Below, piece after piece: positions 5,340-6,573 of a DNA stretch of 6,573 nt. A program made the position numbers and the translations under genes. Source of the DNA: JBHWPB01 sp043424675 (GTDB lineage: Bacteria > Bacillota > Bacilli > Lactobacillales > Carnobacteriaceae_A); the NCBI GenBank assembly GCA_043424675.1, contig JBHWPB010000103.1, positions 1 through 6,573 on the forward strand. The letters run 5' to 3'. Under the pieces are notes generated by a model, which was not told where the DNA came from, ran no database searches, and was given only the letters and a program-made list of their open reading frames with translations. Every line of letters begins with the position of its first letter. The stretch's first letter is position 1.

Positions 5340-5378
5340 ATTATAAATCAACCCTCATCTCTTACTTTTCGTTATGAT
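5340..5378. promoter_or_regulatory. Divergent promoter region between the oxidase and methyltransferase genes
   Basis: The 111-bp gap (5314-5424) should hold both promoters. On the - strand, TATAAT occupies 5340-5345, 27 bp from the oxidase start. On the + strand, TATGAT (5373-5378) is a good -10 candidate for the methyltransferase gene. Neither has a convincing -35 hexamer at 16-18 bp, so an activator may be needed or the assignments may be off. Confidence 0.4.
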
Positions 5379-5424
5379 AACATGGATGTACAGAGAAAAA
5401 AACGAAAGCGAGGAAGGAATTATA

Positions 5425-6078
5425 ATGATTCAAGATGAAAAAAAGTACACGCCTGCTTTAAAATTTGAGGGCTTAAATTCCTTGTATGCAGAACTGCTTC
5501 CTTTAATTCCGTCATACAGAAGAGTTTTAAAACAGTTGATCCGACAAGCCGACTTGCAGCCCGACCAGAAAGCGTTAGACGTCGGTTGCGGCCCTGGCTT
5601 CTTACTCCGGCTAATCAAGACACGCTATCCGTCTACTAAAGCTTGCGGTGTGGACATCGATGACGATATGCTCGAGATGGCTCGTAAGAAATCACGAGAA
5701 GCAAAGCTTGCTATCCCTTACCTACAGAGTTCAGCTGATAGCTTGCCCTTTCCAGACGCATCTTTCGATCATGTATTTGCAAGCCTTCTCTTCCACCATT
5801 TGCCCCTAGCAGACAAACAAAATACGATCCTTGAACTGTATCGCGTGCTCAAGGATGGCGGTCAAGTCCATATTCTCGATTTTGGCAGACCAAAGAATTC
5901 CTTTGCAAAAATAGGTTTTGTTGCGCTGCAAGTATTTGATGGCATTGCTAACGTGCGACCCCACGGTAAAGACATGTTCGAAAATTTATTATGCCTCTCG
6001 CCCTTCCCTCAGGTTCGCCTAACCAATCAGTTCAACACACCACTAGGAACATTGTATACCTATCAGCTTATCAAGTAA
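5425..6078 (+). CDS. Class I SAM-dependent methyltransferase (Methyltransf_11/UbiE-like)
   Basis: This 217-aa cytosolic enzyme binds S-adenosylmethionine through motif I, LDVGCGPGF (51-59), and an acidic residue, D77 in GVDIDDDML, that should contact the SAM ribose. Later motifs are SLPFPDASFDHVFAS (106-120), FHHLP (123-127) and LKDGGQVHILDF (142-153), as in small-molecule methyltransferases of the UbiE/Methyltransf_11 group. The substrate cannot be told from sequence. The start at 5425 was chosen because AGGAAGG (5411-5417) precedes it at 7 nt. An in-frame ATG at 5374 lies inside the probable -10 box and adds 17 polar residues not expected in the family. It converges with the membrane-protein gene, only 17 bp from its stop. 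Confidence 0.9.
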   Translation: MIQDEKKYTPALKFEGLNSLYAELLPLIPSYRRVLKQLIRQADLQPDQKALDVGCGPGFLLRLIKTRYPSTKACGVDIDDDMLEMARKKSREAKLAIPYLQSSADSLPFPDASFDHVFASLLFHHLPLADKQNTILELYRVLKDGGQVHILDFGRPKNSFAKIGFVALQVFDGIANVRPHGKDMFENLLCLSPFPQVRLTNQFNTPLGTLYTYQLIK

Positions 6079-6082
6079 CACG

Positions 6083-6092
6083 ATAACGTTAT
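6083..6092. repeat. 10-bp palindrome between convergent stop codons
   Basis: ATAACGTTAT (6083-6092) is a perfect palindrome in the 17-bp gap between the stops of the methyltransferase and membrane-protein genes. It lacks a loop and T-tract, so it is not a standard terminator. It may be a protein-binding site or chance. Confidence 0.3.
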
Positions 6093-6095
6093 GAC

Positions 6096-6539
6096 TCAAC
6101 CCTCCGTAATGGCGTGGGCTAACCGGGTGACGAAAGGAGAAATAAGGAGACTGATAATATAACCGACAATAAGTCCGATCCAGAGGGTGCTGAGAAAGGC
6201 AGGTAAAAAGTTGGCGTTCACACCTGCTTTTAAGGCGGTCATCACAGCAGTCATAACTACCCCATTGAACACAGCAGGAACTAAACTCATCCATAACAGA
6301 TAAGTCAGTGTCCCTTCTTCGGCCCCTCGATTTTCTGCCAGACGGTTACCGCAAGCGCCGGCTGGAAAAATAAAATTAGCAATCAGTGCCGCAGCCGTTG
6401 CAATAACGACATCATAGAAAAAGGTCTGCATAACAATCTGTCCGGATAAAATTAATGTCATTACGAGAGTCATGCCGATCGTCATGAAAACCGTCATCAA
6501 GACAGTCATGACTTGTGGATAATATTTTCTTGAAATCAT
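6096..6539 (-). CDS. Small four-helix membrane protein, two DUF2798-like units
   Basis: This 147-aa protein is predicted to cross the membrane four times (about residues 9-32, 43-61, 79-104 and 110-136). The two halves look alike. Each starts with a helix rich in V/F-M-T steps (MTVLMTVFMT at 11-20; VVMTAVMTALKAG at 94-106). Each ends with a helix that runs into a Pro and then a basic RLA (FPAGACGNRLAEN at 58-70; ISPFVTRLAHA at 133-143). That pattern suits DUF2798, a family of short integral membrane proteins of unknown function, here duplicated in tandem. The start has AAGGAG (6547-6552) at 7 nt. The gene probably begins a separate - strand transcript; its upstream DNA is cut by the window edge. 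The family assignment is moderate; membrane location is firm. Confidence 0.75.
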   Translation of the reverse strand: MISRKYYPQVMTVLMTVFMTIGMTLVMTLILSGQIVMQTFFYDVVIATAAALIANFIFPAGACGNRLAENRGAEEGTLTYLLWMSLVPAVFNGVVMTAVMTALKAGVNANFLPAFLSTLWIGLIVGYIISLLISPFVTRLAHAITEG

Positions 6540-6573
6540 CGAAAAGCTCCTTCTATTTTTTAATTCATTTTAA

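Noticed and set aside
5374..5424. ATG at 5374 as the methyltransferase start.
   Set aside because: It lies inside a likely -10 box, has no ribosome binding site, and adds 17 charged residues; ATG 5425 has AGGAAGG at good spacing.
5244..5618. ORFs at 5244-5438 (+) and 5430-5618 (-).
   Set aside because: They overlap the oxidase start, the divergent promoter region and the methyltransferase coding region in other frames; they are shadows.
6043..6294. An 83-aa - strand ORF.
   Set aside because: It overlaps the membrane-protein gene on the same strand in another frame and runs into the methyltransferase 3' end; no support.

Overview
The window looks like chromosomal DNA of a low-GC Gram-positive bacterium (Bacillota). 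The signs are strong AGGAGG-type ribosome binding sites, Ltp-family and DegV-family proteins, a small lipoprotein with a typical lipobox, and AT-rich intergenic DNA. The surface protein and oxidase are rich in Asp/Glu, which would suit a salt- or alkali-adapted member of the Bacillales/Lactobacillales, but genus cannot be fixed from the sequence alone.

Positions 1-2476 hold the most informative region. An IS200/IS605-family element (about 158-1818, 1661 bp) carries an intact tnpB on the + strand and a wrecked tnpA on the - strand, in the divergent IS605 arrangement. Both subterminal hairpins can be seen. The tnpA remnant keeps its N- and C-terminal sequence, but the middle including the HUH motif is deleted. 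A stop codon sits at the position of the catalytic tyrosine, and the start is out of frame. TnpB keeps all RuvC and zinc-finger residues, and the DNA between its stop and the right end should encode the omegaRNA. The element is inserted in codon phase into an Ltp-family membrane/surface protein gene. Its first 23 codons with their ribosome binding site lie at 89-157 and its remaining 196 codons at 1819-2409. Joining 157 to 1819 restores one 219-codon frame across the junction.

Positions 2477-2782 are a 306-bp gap with no convincing gene. It has several small inverted repeats and one short sequence resembling the right end of an IS200/IS605 element. Next come a DegV-family lipid-binding protein (2783-3655) and a small Glu/Pro-rich lipoprotein (3797-4060) with its own promoter. 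The lipoprotein ends at a 17-bp perfect hairpin terminator shared with the convergent oxidase gene.

Positions 4156-6539 hold a - strand flavoprotein of the sarcosine oxidase/N-methyltryptophan oxidase family (4156-5313). A class I SAM methyltransferase is transcribed divergently from it (5425-6078). A small four-helix membrane protein on the - strand (6096-6539) looks like two tandem DUF2798-type units. The right part reads as ordinary housekeeping or accessory metabolism in single-gene units. The main biological story is the immobilised TnpB element whose natural guide matches the empty allele of the gene it disrupts.
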